From Leucobacter sp. OLIS6 (GTDB lineage Bacteria > Actinomycetota > Actinomycetes > Actinomycetales > Microbacteriaceae): a DNA stretch of 46,858 nt. Position 1 is the first letter of the stretch, and each line of letters begins with the position of its first letter. Positions 24,607 to 32,080 of the stretch are shown here, piece after piece. Under the pieces are notes generated by a model. The model ran no database searches and was not told the DNA's origin. It was given only the letters and a program-made list of their open reading frames with translations. A program made the position numbers and the translations under genes. The stretch is taken from the NCBI RefSeq assembly GCF_002752355.1, contig NZ_MRAV01000005.1:1-46858 (forward strand), given 5' to 3'.

Positions 24607-25383
24607 CTACTTCTTCGGCTTGCGCATCTTCAGCGCCATCTGCACGAGCACGAAGGCGAGCAGGATCGAGAAGGCGATGTTCGACCAGAGCGGCGAGATG
24701 TACGTCGCGAGCACCGAGCCGAGCGGCGACAGCACGCTCGCCGAGATCCCGAGCGCGGCTGCGGCGCGCAGGTCGACGTTGCGCCGGCGGAAGTTGCCGA
24801 GGGTGCCCGAGATCGATCCGGGGATCAGCATGATGAGCGAAGTGCCCTTTGCGATGAGGTCGGACGCCCCGAAGAAGAACATCAGGATCGGGACCACGAC
24901 GACCCCGCCGCCGACGCCGAGGAGCCCTGAGAGCACACCCGTGATCAGCCCCGTGACGACGAGCATCACGGCCGAGAACCAGGTGATCCCGATCTCGGAA
25001 TCGCGGTGGGGCACCACGAACCAGAGGCTCACCGCGACTGCGGCGAGGAACACCATGAACATCCAGCGCAGGAAGCCCGTGGGCACCTTCGACAGCAGGT
25101 AGCTGCCGATCTGCGCGCCGACGACGACGCCGATCGCGAGGCACAGCGCCGCGATCCAATCGACGTTGCCCTGCACCGCGTAGCCGATGCCGCCGACCAC
25201 GGCGGCGGGCAGGATCGCCGCCACCGAGGTGCCGGCGGCGAGCCGCTGCGGGAAGTGCAGCATGAGGACGAGCAGCGGGACGAGGACGATGCCGCCGCCG
25301 ATGCCGAACAATCCGGAGAGCATTCCGGTGACCGCGCCGAGCACGATCAGGATGATGATTCCGGGACGAGGGCTGTCGGTCAT
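24607..25383 (-). CDS. TauE/SafE-family exporter
   Basis: A 258-residue integral membrane protein with about eight hydrophobic segments. Both halves carry the duplicated family motif: GMLSGLFGIGGGIVLVPLL near residue 20 and GVLSGLLGVGGGVVVVPIL near residue 150, followed by KGTS. TauE/SafE proteins are linked to export of sulfonates, sulfoacetate or sulfite and of other organic anions; substrates are rarely proven. It is the last gene of the gntR-ggt-tauE transcript (48-base gap, GGAAGG site), so it likely exports a product of that pathway or relieves its toxicity. Confidence 0.88.
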   Translation of the reverse strand: MTDSPRPGIIILIVLGAVTGMLSGLFGIGGGIVLVPLLVLMLHFPQRLAAGTSVAAILPAAVVGGIGYAVQGNVDWIAALCLAIGVVVGAQIGSYLLSKVPTGFLRWMFMVFLAAVAVSLWFVVPHRDSEIGITWFSAVMLVVTGLITGVLSGLLGVGGGVVVVPILMFFFGASDLIAKGTSLIMLIPGSISGTLGNFRRRNVDLRAAAALGISASVLSPLGSVLATYISPLWSNIAFSILLAFVLVQMALKMRKPKK

Positions 25384-25431
25384 GCTGCCTTCCAGGGAGG
25401 TGGGGTCAAGAGACGGGTGGGGACGCCGCGT

Positions 25432-26973
25432 TCAGCGGACGATCGCGGATCCGTCGGAGCGGGGGTCGCTCGCCGCCGCGTAATCGGTGCCGTCGACGCG
25501 GATCAGGTTGGAGTGGCCGAGGTCCTCCGAGTGGGGCGGCACGACGTCGATCGGGAAGCCGGCCTCCGCGATCGCCGCGATCGCCGCCTCGGGCACGTCG
25601 GCCTCGGCCATGACCCGCACCTCGCCGGCATCGTTCGGCTCGCACACCATCCACCGCGGCGCGTGCGTCGCCTCGGACGGGTTGCCGCCCTCGAGGGCGC
25701 GCAGCAGCAGCTGGGTGTGGATCTGCGGCTGCGCCGAACCGCCCATGGTCGACGGCACCCAGGCGAGCTCGCCACCGTGCAGCACGAGCACGGGCATGAG
25801 CGTGTGCCGCGGCCGCTTGCGCGGAGCGAAGGCGTTCGGGGCAGCGGGATCGAGCGAGAACGAGGTGCCCCGGTTCTGGAAGAGGATCCCCGTCTCGGGC
25901 TCGAGCACGCAGGCGCCGAAGCCGAAGTAGACCGAGTTGATGAGGGAGATCGCCCAGCCGTCCTCGCTCACCGCGCTGATGCCGACGGTGTCGCCCGTGG
26001 GCTTCGGCTGGCCGGGCAGCGGGTGCTCGGGGGTCGCCATCTCGATGAGCTCGGCCCCGCTCAGACCACCCATGCGCGGGTCGGCGAGCGACGCCGCGCG
26101 CACGGCGTTCGCCGCGGCGAACGCGCGGGCGAGCTCCCCGGCGCCGGTCACCAGGGGATCGACGATCGGCGCACCGGCGACGAGGCCCTCGATCGATTCG
26201 AGCGTGCGCAGCAGCATGAAGCCCGAGCTGTTCGGCGGGCCGGTGAACACCCGATGTTCGGCGAACGGGGCGCTGAGCGGCTCATCCCAGTGCGCCGAGA
26301 AGTCGATGGCGTCCTGCTTCGTGATCTTCGATCCGAGTGCGGCGAGGCCGGCGATCCACCGGTCGGCGGTCTCCCCCTCGTAGAACTCGGCCGATCCGCC
26401 CGCAGCGACCCGCCGCAGGGTCTCGGCGAGCGCCGGCTGCACCAGGTCGTCGTACTCGGCCAGGGGTTCGCCGCCCGGCAGGAAGAGCGCCCGGCAGCCC
26501 GGGTCGCGCTCGAGCGCCTCACGGTCCTCGACGATCGCGGCCGCGACCGAGCTCGCGGTGGGCACGCCGTCGGCGGCGTAGCGGATCGCGGCGTCGAAGT
26601 GCGCCGACCAGCTGAGCGCCGCGCCGTACTCGTGCAGCGAGTTCCAGCCGCAGACCCCGCCCGGCACCGTGACCGTGTCGATGCCGCGCAGCGGCAGCCG
26701 GTCGCCGTGCGCTGCGCGCAGGGCGTCGAGCGTCTGCCCGGCCGGCGCGGGGCCGGTGCCGTTGAGGAAGCGGATCTCGCCGTCGGGGCTGCGGACGAGC
26801 GCGACCAGATCGCCGCCGAGGGCGACGTTGTTCGGGTAGACGACGCAGAGCGCGGCCGCTGCGGCGAGCGCGGCATCGATCGCGTTGCCACCCGCATCGA
26901 ACGCCGCGGCTCCGGCCTCGGTCGCGAGGTAGTGGGATGTGGAGATCGCTCCCCGGGTCGTCTGCACGGTCAT
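25432..26973 (-). CDS. Gamma-glutamyltransferase-family hydrolase, cytosolic
   Basis: A 513-residue Ntn hydrolase of the GGT family. The autocatalytic and nucleophilic Thr is Thr329 in PTGDTVGISAVSEDGWAISL, normally HTTH..V.D. The N-terminal half has GGNAIDAALAAAAALCVVYPNNVALGGD, and the late MPVLVLHGGELAWVPSTMGGSAQPQ segment contains the family oxyanion region. No signal peptide is seen, unlike the periplasmic or secreted GGTs, so it should act inside the cell on an imported gamma-glutamyl or related amide. The ATG at 26973 has an AGAGGA site 15 bases after gntR, and both genes are probably on one transcript. Confidence 0.9.
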   Translation of the reverse strand: MTVQTTRGAISTSHYLATEAGAAAFDAGGNAIDAALAAAAALCVVYPNNVALGGDLVALVRSPDGEIRFLNGTGPAPAGQTLDALRAAHGDRLPLRGIDTVTVPGGVCGWNSLHEYGAALSWSAHFDAAIRYAADGVPTASSVAAAIVEDREALERDPGCRALFLPGGEPLAEYDDLVQPALAETLRRVAAGGSAEFYEGETADRWIAGLAALGSKITKQDAIDFSAHWDEPLSAPFAEHRVFTGPPNSSGFMLLRTLESIEGLVAGAPIVDPLVTGAGELARAFAAANAVRAASLADPRMGGLSGAELIEMATPEHPLPGQPKPTGDTVGISAVSEDGWAISLINSVYFGFGACVLEPETGILFQNRGTSFSLDPAAPNAFAPRKRPRHTLMPVLVLHGGELAWVPSTMGGSAQPQIHTQLLLRALEGGNPSEATHAPRWMVCEPNDAGEVRVMAEADVPEAAIAAIAEAGFPIDVVPPHSEDLGHSNLIRVDGTDYAAASDPRSDGSAIVR

Positions 26974-26988
26974 CTTCGTCCGTTCCTC

Positions 26989-27705
26989 TCAGTTCGCGTT
27001 CTGCGCTGCGGCCGCGGCGATCTGCTGGCCGATGTCGAGCACGTGCTCGCGCGCTTCGCGCTCGGCGGTCTCCCCGTCGCCCGCGGCGATCGCCTCGTAG
27101 ATGCGCCGGTGGGCGGCGCTCGACGCGGCCCGTCGGGCCTTGGTCTGATAGCGGCTCGCGCGGCTCGGCGCGATCTGCTGCGCGATCTCGCTGTTGATGA
27201 ACGCGAGCAGCGGGTTGTGCGCGTACTGGGCGATGGCCTGGTGGAACGCCCGGTCCAGTTCGGCGTAGCGCTCCTTGGTCGCGTCGCCCTCCATCGCTTC
27301 GACGAGCTCGCGCAACTGGGCGATGTCGCGCGCGGTGGCGCGGTTCGCCGTGATGCGGGCGATCGGAGGCTCGATGATGGCGCGGAGCTCCATGATGTCG
27401 TGTAGTTCGGGGTGCAGCGAGGCGACGCCGGTGAGCATGCCGTCGGTGATCCCCGCACCGTCGCTGGGCTGCAGCACGATCGTGCCGCGGCCGGGCCTGC
27501 GGTCGATGAGCCCGCGGTTCTCGAGCTCGCGCAGGGCCTCGCGGATCGAGACCCGCGAGACACCGAGGTGCGCGGCGAGCTCACGCTCGGCCGGGAGGCG
27601 GTCTCCGGGGGCCAGCTGCCCGTCGAGGATCAACCGCTCCAGGTCGACCGACAGCCGTTCGGGCACGGAGAGGGTCGTCGAACGACCGAGTGCGGACCAG
27701 TCCAT
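26989..27705 (-). CDS. GntR/FadR-family transcriptional regulator
   Basis: A 238-residue regulator. The winged helix (~15-75) contains LILDGQLAPGDRLPAERELAAHLGVSRVSIREALRELENRGLI, the textbook GntR HTH, followed by the RRPGRGTIV wing. The C-terminal FCD-type helical ligand domain (ELRAIIEPPIARITANRATA, AELDRAFHQAIAQYAHNPLL, AHRRIYEAIAAGDGETAEREAREHV) carries the Asp/His set typical of metal-assisted carboxylate sensing. The ATG at 27705 is chosen for its AGGAGG site. It is divergent from the ABC importer operon, with a FadR-type palindrome between, so it probably represses both directions until an effector is bound. Confidence 0.93.
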   Translation of the reverse strand: MDWSALGRSTTLSVPERLSVDLERLILDGQLAPGDRLPAERELAAHLGVSRVSIREALRELENRGLIDRRPGRGTIVLQPSDGAGITDGMLTGVASLHPELHDIMELRAIIEPPIARITANRATARDIAQLRELVEAMEGDATKERYAELDRAFHQAIAQYAHNPLLAFINSEIAQQIAPSRASRYQTKARRAASSAAHRRIYEAIAAGDGETAEREAREHVLDIGQQIAAAAAQNAN

Positions 27706-27788
27706 CGGTGCCTCCTTCGTGGTCTGTACAGCCTTCAACCTAGCGATTCCCGTCATCGAATCGAGACCTTGCGGGCCGCGGAGTTCCG

Positions 27789-27818
27789 TTGACGGGCTCC
27801 GCCGATCGGGGGTATGGT
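27789..27818 (+). promoter_or_regulatory. Sigma70-type promoter of the ABC importer operon
   Basis: TTGACG, an 18-base spacer, and TATGGT, the closest match to a textbook -35/-10 pair in the window. The expected start of transcription near 27825 leaves a ~105-base leader carrying the operator. Confidence 0.65.
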
Positions 27819-27834
27819 TCTCGAAGCTTCGTCA

Positions 27835-27849
27835 GTTGGTCTGACCAAC
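27835..27849. promoter_or_regulatory. FadR-type operator for the GntR regulator
   Basis: The perfect 15-bp palindrome GTTGGTCTGACCAAC matches the TGGTC-N-GACCA core bound by many FadR-subfamily regulators (PdhR, LldR and relatives). It lies just downstream of the expected transcription start, so binding should block the importer operon. It also lies 130 bases upstream of the divergent gntR gene. Confidence 0.75.
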
Positions 27850-27930
27850 AGACGATAGCCAGCATAGCCCCAACGCCGGGGAATGCGCCAGCGGACCACC
27901 CGGTCCGACCACCGAGAAGGAGAAATCACC

Positions 27931-28803
27931 GTGGCTTTCCCCGCATCCCCCGCCCGCACCCTCGCCGCGCTCGCGATCGTCGCGGCCACCTCCGTCGCGC
28001 TCCTCACCGGGTGCTCCACGGGGTCGTCAGAGGCCGAGAAGACCTCCACCGCCGACGCCAAGGTCGCGCCGCCGACCGTGCTCAAAGCGGGCACGCTCAC
28101 CGTCTGCACCGGCGACACACCGCCGAACATCTTCTACGACGAGAACAACGAGCTGCAGGGCGTCGAGATCGACCTCGCGAAGGCACTGGCCTCGGAGCTC
28201 GGGCTCACCACCAAGCTCGAGGAGTACGCATTCTCCGGGCTGATCCCCGCGATGCAGGCGAAGCAGTGCGACGTCATCATGGGCTCGCTCTACATCAAGC
28301 CCGAACGCGAGAAGATCGCGAACTTCGTGCCGTACCTCTACTCGGGCACCGGCGTCGGCGTCAGCAAGAAGAACCCCGGCAAGATCACCGGATTCGACGA
28401 GAGCCTCTGCGGCGCGAAGGTCGTCGCCATCACCGGCGCGACCGGTGGCAACGGCGCCGAGGAGCTCTCGAAGAAGTGCGCGGCCGACGGGAAGAAGCCG
28501 GTCGAGCTGACCCTCGTCGACGAGGGCACCGCGGCGGTCCAGCAGGTCATCAACGGGCAGACCGAGGCCTTCATCGACACCTCCGAGATCATGAGCTTCT
28601 ACGAGAAGCAGTCGAAGGGCGAGTTCCGCATGGTGGGCGAACCCTCCGACAAGATCCGCATCGGCGCCGCGACGCTCAAGCAGAACACCGCGCTCAACAC
28701 CGCCCTCGACGACGCGTTCAAGACCCTCGTCGACAGCGGCGAGTACCGCAAGGTGCTCGACAAGTGGGGCGTCGCCTCGAACGACATCACCAAGACCTCC
28801 TAG
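27931..28803 (+). CDS. Amino-acid ABC transporter substrate-binding lipoprotein
   Basis: A 290-residue extracytoplasmic solute-binding protein of family 3 (SBP_bac_3). The signal region ALAIVAATSVALLTGC ends at lipobox Cys28. The mature protein begins with a Ser/Glu/Lys linker and then GTLTVCTGDTPPNIFYDENNELQGVEIDLAKALASELG, the standard amino-acid-binding N-domain, and later YSGTGVGVSKKNPGKIT. The GTG at 27931 follows a GAAGGAG site; an upstream in-frame start at 27883 would spoil the signal peptide. Ligands of the family are polar or basic amino acids. It is the first gene of the importer operon. Confidence 0.93.
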   Translation: MAFPASPARTLAALAIVAATSVALLTGCSTGSSEAEKTSTADAKVAPPTVLKAGTLTVCTGDTPPNIFYDENNELQGVEIDLAKALASELGLTTKLEEYAFSGLIPAMQAKQCDVIMGSLYIKPEREKIANFVPYLYSGTGVGVSKKNPGKITGFDESLCGAKVVAITGATGGNGAEELSKKCAADGKKPVELTLVDEGTAAVQQVINGQTEAFIDTSEIMSFYEKQSKGEFRMVGEPSDKIRIGAATLKQNTALNTALDDAFKTLVDSGEYRKVLDKWGVASNDITKTS

Positions 28804-28867
28804 CCCGCCCCGCGGCGGGGCACGCACCTCGGCCCCGCCGCACCCCGACACGCAAGGACGCATCACC

Positions 28868-29677
28868 ATGACATTCGACTGGGAGTACTTCTGGACGGCG
28901 CTGCTCGCCCCGAACCAGAGCTTTCTGAACGGTCTCGCACTGACCATCCTCATCTCGATCGTCGCGATGGCACTCGCACTCGTGCTCGGCCTCGTCGTCG
29001 CCCTCATGGGGCGCAGCCGGTTCCTCCCGCTGCGCATCATCGCCAGCCTCTACGTCTGGATCATCCGCGGCACCCCGCTGCTCGTCCAGCTCGTGATCCT
29101 CTACACCGGCTTCGCCGCCGCGAACATCTTCCGTTTCGAGGACCTCTCGATCGGATTCCTCATCAAGGGCGCGGTGCAGGCCGCGATCATCGGCCTCATG
29201 CTCAACGAGAGCGCCTACATCTCCGAGATCGTCCGCGGCGGCCTCGAATCCATCGAGAAGGGGCAGACCGAGGCCGCGTTGTCGCTCGGTATGACCCCGC
29301 TCGGCGCCATGCGCTGGATCATCGTGCCGCAGGCGATCCGCGTCATGGTGCCTCCGCTCGGCAACTCCTTCAACGGCCTCATGAAGAGCACGTCCATCCT
29401 GTCGATCATCGGCGTCGCCGAGATGTTCCAGGTCGGCAGCACTATGGCGTCGTCGACGTTCAAGGCGTTCGAGATCTACATCGTCGTCGCGCTCTACTAC
29501 CTGCTGCTCACGACCATCTGGACCATCATCCAGACCGCCATCGAGAACTGGCTCAATACCAAGGCCGGCCTGCCGAAGGCGGAGTCCATCTGGAAGCGGC
29601 TGTTCGGCATGCGCAGCAAGCGGGACCGCATCGCTCCCAAGAACCCGATCGCCGCCCTGGAAGGAGCTGCAGCGTGA
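28868..29677 (+). CDS. Amino-acid ABC transporter permease (His/Glu/Gln/Arg type)
   Basis: A 269-residue HisM/GlnP-type permease with about five membrane helices. The motif before the EAA loop is visible ([17 protein letters not shown]), and the EAA loop reads [39 protein letters not shown], which contacts the ATPase. One permease gene is present, so the pore is probably a homodimer. It begins at ATG 28868 and its stop overlaps the GTG start of the ATPase (GTGA). The charged C-terminal tail is cytosolic. Confidence 0.94.
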   Translation: MTFDWEYFWTALLAPNQSFLNGLALTILISIVAMALALVLGLVVALMGRSRFLPLRIIASLYVWIIRGTPLLVQLVILYTGFAAANIFRFEDLSIGFLIKGAVQAAIIGLMLNESAYISEIVRGGLESIEKGQTEAALSLGMTPLGAMRWIIVPQAIRVMVPPLGNSFNGLMKSTSILSIIGVAEMFQVGSTMASSTFKAFEIYIVVALYYLLLTTIWTIIQTAIENWLNTKAGLPKAESIWKRLFGMRSKRDRIAPKNPIAALEGAAA

Positions 29678-30474
29678 GCATCACCGAGTACACCGTCCCG
29701 GTCCAGACCTCCGACGGCCCGATCGTCCGGACCGTCGGCATCGAGAAATGGTTCGGCGATCGTCAGATCCTCTCCGACGTATCGCTCGAGATCCAGCGCG
29801 GCGAGGTCGTGGTGCTCGTCGGCCCGTCGGGCGCGGGCAAGACCACCTTCCTGCGCACGCTGAACCGGCTCGAACCCATCGAGGGCGGCGAGATCTACGT
29901 GAACGGGCAGCGGATCGGCGAGCGGGAGCGCGGCGGCCGGACCGTCGAGATCTCGGCGCGGGAGCTCGCTCTCCAGCGCTCCGACATCGGCTTCGTGTTC
30001 CAGCACTTCAACCTCTTCCCGCACATGACGGTGCTCGAGAACATCTGGCACTCCCCCGTCCGGGTGAAGGGCGAGAAGAAGGCCGACGCCGTCGCCTACG
30101 CCCGCGAACTGCTCGAACGCGTCGGCCTCGCCGACAAGGCGGACGCCCGGCCGCGCTCGCTCTCGGGCGGGCAGCAGCAGCGCGTCGCCATCGCGCGCGC
30201 CCTGGCCATGCGCCCCGCGCTCATGCTGTTCGACGAGCCGACGAGCGCGCTCGATCCCGAGATGGTCGGCGAGGTGCTCCAGGTCATGAAGGATCTGGCC
30301 GCCGCGGGCATGACCATGATCGTCGTGAGCCACGAGATGGGCTTCACGCGGGAGGTCGCCGACCGGGTCATCGTGATGGACGCGGGGGCCATCATCGAGC
30401 AGGGCGACCCCGAGCTCGTCTTCACCGCACCGTCGCACGAGCGGACTCGGCAGTTCCTCTCGAAGGTGCTCTGA
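29674..30474 (+). CDS. Amino-acid ABC transporter ATP-binding protein
   Basis: A 266-residue ABC ATPase of the polar amino-acid type (GlnQ/HisP). Walker A is [10 protein letters not shown] (50-59). The Q-loop region ([20 protein letters not shown]), the signature [17 protein letters not shown], Walker [17 protein letters not shown] and the switch histidine in VVSHEMGF are all intact. It powers import with the preceding permease and lipoprotein. GTG start overlapping the permease stop. The ureohydrolase gene begins two bases after its stop. Confidence 0.95.
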   Translation: MSITEYTVPVQTSDGPIVRTVGIEKWFGDRQILSDVSLEIQRGEVVVLVGPSGAGKTTFLRTLNRLEPIEGGEIYVNGQRIGERERGGRTVEISARELALQRSDIGFVFQHFNLFPHMTVLENIWHSPVRVKGEKKADAVAYARELLERVGLADKADARPRSLSGGQQQRVAIARALAMRPALMLFDEPTSALDPEMVGEVLQVMKDLAAAGMTMIVVSHEMGFTREVADRVIVMDAGAIIEQGDPELVFTAPSHERTRQFLSKVL

Positions 30475-30475
30475 C

Positions 30476-31402
30476 ATGGCCGGCGACACCCGGCGCGCGT
30501 CGGGCACCCTCTTCGGGGTGCCGCACGCCGACTCCGCGGCCGGCGCCCGCGCGGCGGTGCTGGGCGTCCCGTTCGACATGGGCTCCCACCCGTCCCGGAT
30601 CGGCGGCCGCGGCGGCCCGGCGCACATCCGTGCGGCGTCGCTGCTCGTCGCCGAGAGCGCCGAGGACCTCGGCGCCGACCCGATCGCGCTCCTCGGGCTC
30701 GTCGACCTCGGCGACGTCGACGTGGTTCCCGGCCAGGTCGATGCGGCCTTCGCGCGGATCGCATCGGAGGTCGGCGCGATCCTCGACGCGGGCGCGATCC
30801 CCGTGACCCTCGGCGGCGACGGGGCGGTGACCCTCCCCCAACTGCGCGAGGCGCACCGGCGGCACCCCGACCTGGTGCTCCTCCACTTCGACGCGCACAC
30901 CGACGCGTACGAGCTGTTCGAACCGCAGGAGTTCAATAACGCGAACTCCTTCGTCCACGCGGCGCGCGAGGGCGTCATCGACGTCGCCCGGTCGTTCCAC
31001 GTCGGCATCCGCGACACGGAGCTCGCGGGGCGCCCGGGCGTGATCGGGGTCGCCGAGCGGCTCGGCTACCGGGTTCGCCCGATGCGCGCGGTGCGCGAGA
31101 CGGGCATCCCGGGCATCGTCGACGAGATCCGCGAGACGGTCGGCGACCGTCCCGTCTATCTGTGCTGGGACATGGACGTGTTCGATCCGGCGGTCGCCCC
31201 CGGCGTGGTCACCCCGGCCTGGGGCGGGCTGACGACGGCGCAGGGCCTCGAGCTGCTGGCGGGCGTCGCATCGCTCGATGTCGTCGTCTGCGACGTCAAC
31301 ACCGTCTCGCCGACCCACGACCTGCGCGACCAGACCGGGAGCCTCGCCGCGCACGTGGTCCTCGAGTTCCTGAAGGCCGTGGTGGAGCGCGAGCACACGT
31401 AG
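30476..31402 (+). CDS. Ureohydrolase (arginase/agmatinase) family protein with altered metal site
   Basis: A 308-residue arginase-fold protein. Canonical metal-binding motifs are GGDHS, DAHxD and SxDxD. Here they read TLGGDGAVTLP (Gly116 in place of His), HFDAHTDAY (Asp139, His141, Asp143 present) and CWDMDVFDP (Asp232, Asp234 present). Five of six usual ligands remain, so the enzyme may bind one or a different metal, or have lost urea-forming activity. Its sequence otherwise matches guanidino-compound hydrolases (agmatine, guanidinobutyrate, guanidinopropionate, formiminoglutamate); the substrate is unknown. It is the last gene of the importer operon (one-base gap after the ATPase stop), so its substrate may be what is imported. 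Confidence 0.88.
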   Translation: MAGDTRRASGTLFGVPHADSAAGARAAVLGVPFDMGSHPSRIGGRGGPAHIRAASLLVAESAEDLGADPIALLGLVDLGDVDVVPGQVDAAFARIASEVGAILDAGAIPVTLGGDGAVTLPQLREAHRRHPDLVLLHFDAHTDAYELFEPQEFNNANSFVHAAREGVIDVARSFHVGIRDTELAGRPGVIGVAERLGYRVRPMRAVRETGIPGIVDEIRETVGDRPVYLCWDMDVFDPAVAPGVVTPAWGGLTTAQGLELLAGVASLDVVVCDVNTVSPTHDLRDQTGSLAAHVVLEFLKAVVEREHT

Positions 31403-31406
31403 TCGA

Positions 31407-31456
31407 AACGACCCGGGTGGGGGTTCTGAGCGCTCAGAGCCCCCACCCGGGTCGTT
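31407..31456. terminator. Long perfect palindrome between ureohydrolase and pyrE
   Basis: A 50-base inverted repeat of 25-base arms with one T-G pair and effectively no loop (GAGC-GCTC at the centre), starting AACGACCCGGG. It lies five bases after the ureohydrolase stop and before the convergent pyrE end, so it probably terminates both. No strong T tract. Confidence 0.7.
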
Positions 31457-31484
31457 GCGATGAGGGCCCGCCTATCAGGCATCC

Positions 31485-31508
31485 GCGGGATCGCGGGATC
31501 GCGGGATC
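31485..31508. repeat. Short tandem repeat GCGGGATC x3
   Basis: Three exact 8-base units followed by a partial fourth (GCGGA), in the gap after the palindrome and just before the pyrE stop codon. Slippage-prone but non-coding. Confidence 0.8.
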
Positions 31509-31513
31509 GCGGA

Positions 31514-32068
31514 CTACTGAGGATCGAGCCCGAGGTCGGAGAGGCCGATCGCGTAGCGGTACTCGTAGCCCGCCGCCTCGATCCGCTCCTTCGCCGGGGC
31601 CTGACGGTCGACGACCACGGCGACCGCCGCGATCTCGGCGCCGACCTTCTCGAGCGCCTCGATGGCCTTGAGCGGCGAACCGCCCGTGGTCGAGGTGTCC
31701 TCCACCACGATCACGCGCTTGCCCGCGAGGTCGGGGCCCTCGACCTGTCGGCCGCGACCGTGGTCCTTCGGCTCTTTGCGCACGACGAACGAGTCGTAGA
31801 CCTCGCCGCGGGCGACGCCCTGGTGCATGATCGCCGACGCGATCGGATCCGCGCCCATGGTCAGGCCGCCCACCGCGACGACTCCGTCGACATCGCCGAT
31901 GAGGTCGAGCATGACCTGGCCGATGAGCGGAGCCGCACGGTGGTCGAGGCTCAGCTTGCGGAGGTCGATGTAGTAGGTGGCCTTCTTGCCGCTCGTGAGC
32001 GTGAAGTCGCCGTGGAACACGGCCTCGGTCTTGATGAGCTCGATGAGCTGGCTGCGCGCGTCGGACAT
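31514..32068 (-). CDS. pyrE: Orotate phosphoribosyltransferase
   Basis: A 184-residue enzyme that joins orotate to PRPP to form OMP in pyrimidine synthesis. The PRPP-binding motif VIVVEDTSTTGGS (119-131) is intact, as are FTLTSGKKATYYIDLRKLSL and the flexible loop RKEPKDHGRGRQVEG with its catalytic Lys/His. Length is normal for actinobacterial PyrE. The start at 32068 is fixed by TAGAAT six bases upstream. The neighbouring genes are unrelated to pyrimidine synthesis. Confidence 0.95.
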   Translation of the reverse strand: MSDARSQLIELIKTEAVFHGDFTLTSGKKATYYIDLRKLSLDHRAAPLIGQVMLDLIGDVDGVVAVGGLTMGADPIASAIMHQGVARGEVYDSFVVRKEPKDHGRGRQVEGPDLAGKRVIVVEDTSTTGGSPLKAIEALEKVGAEIAAVAVVVDRQAPAKERIEAAGYEYRYAIGLSDLGLDPQ

Positions 32069-32074
32069 GCTGCG

Positions 32075-32080
32075 ATTCTA
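32075..32080 (-). promoter_or_regulatory. Leaderless -10 element of pyrE
   Basis: On the minus strand TAGAAT, six bases (CGCAGC), then ATG. Its first three bases are the TAG stop codon of the upstream amine oxidase gene. Confidence 0.6.
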
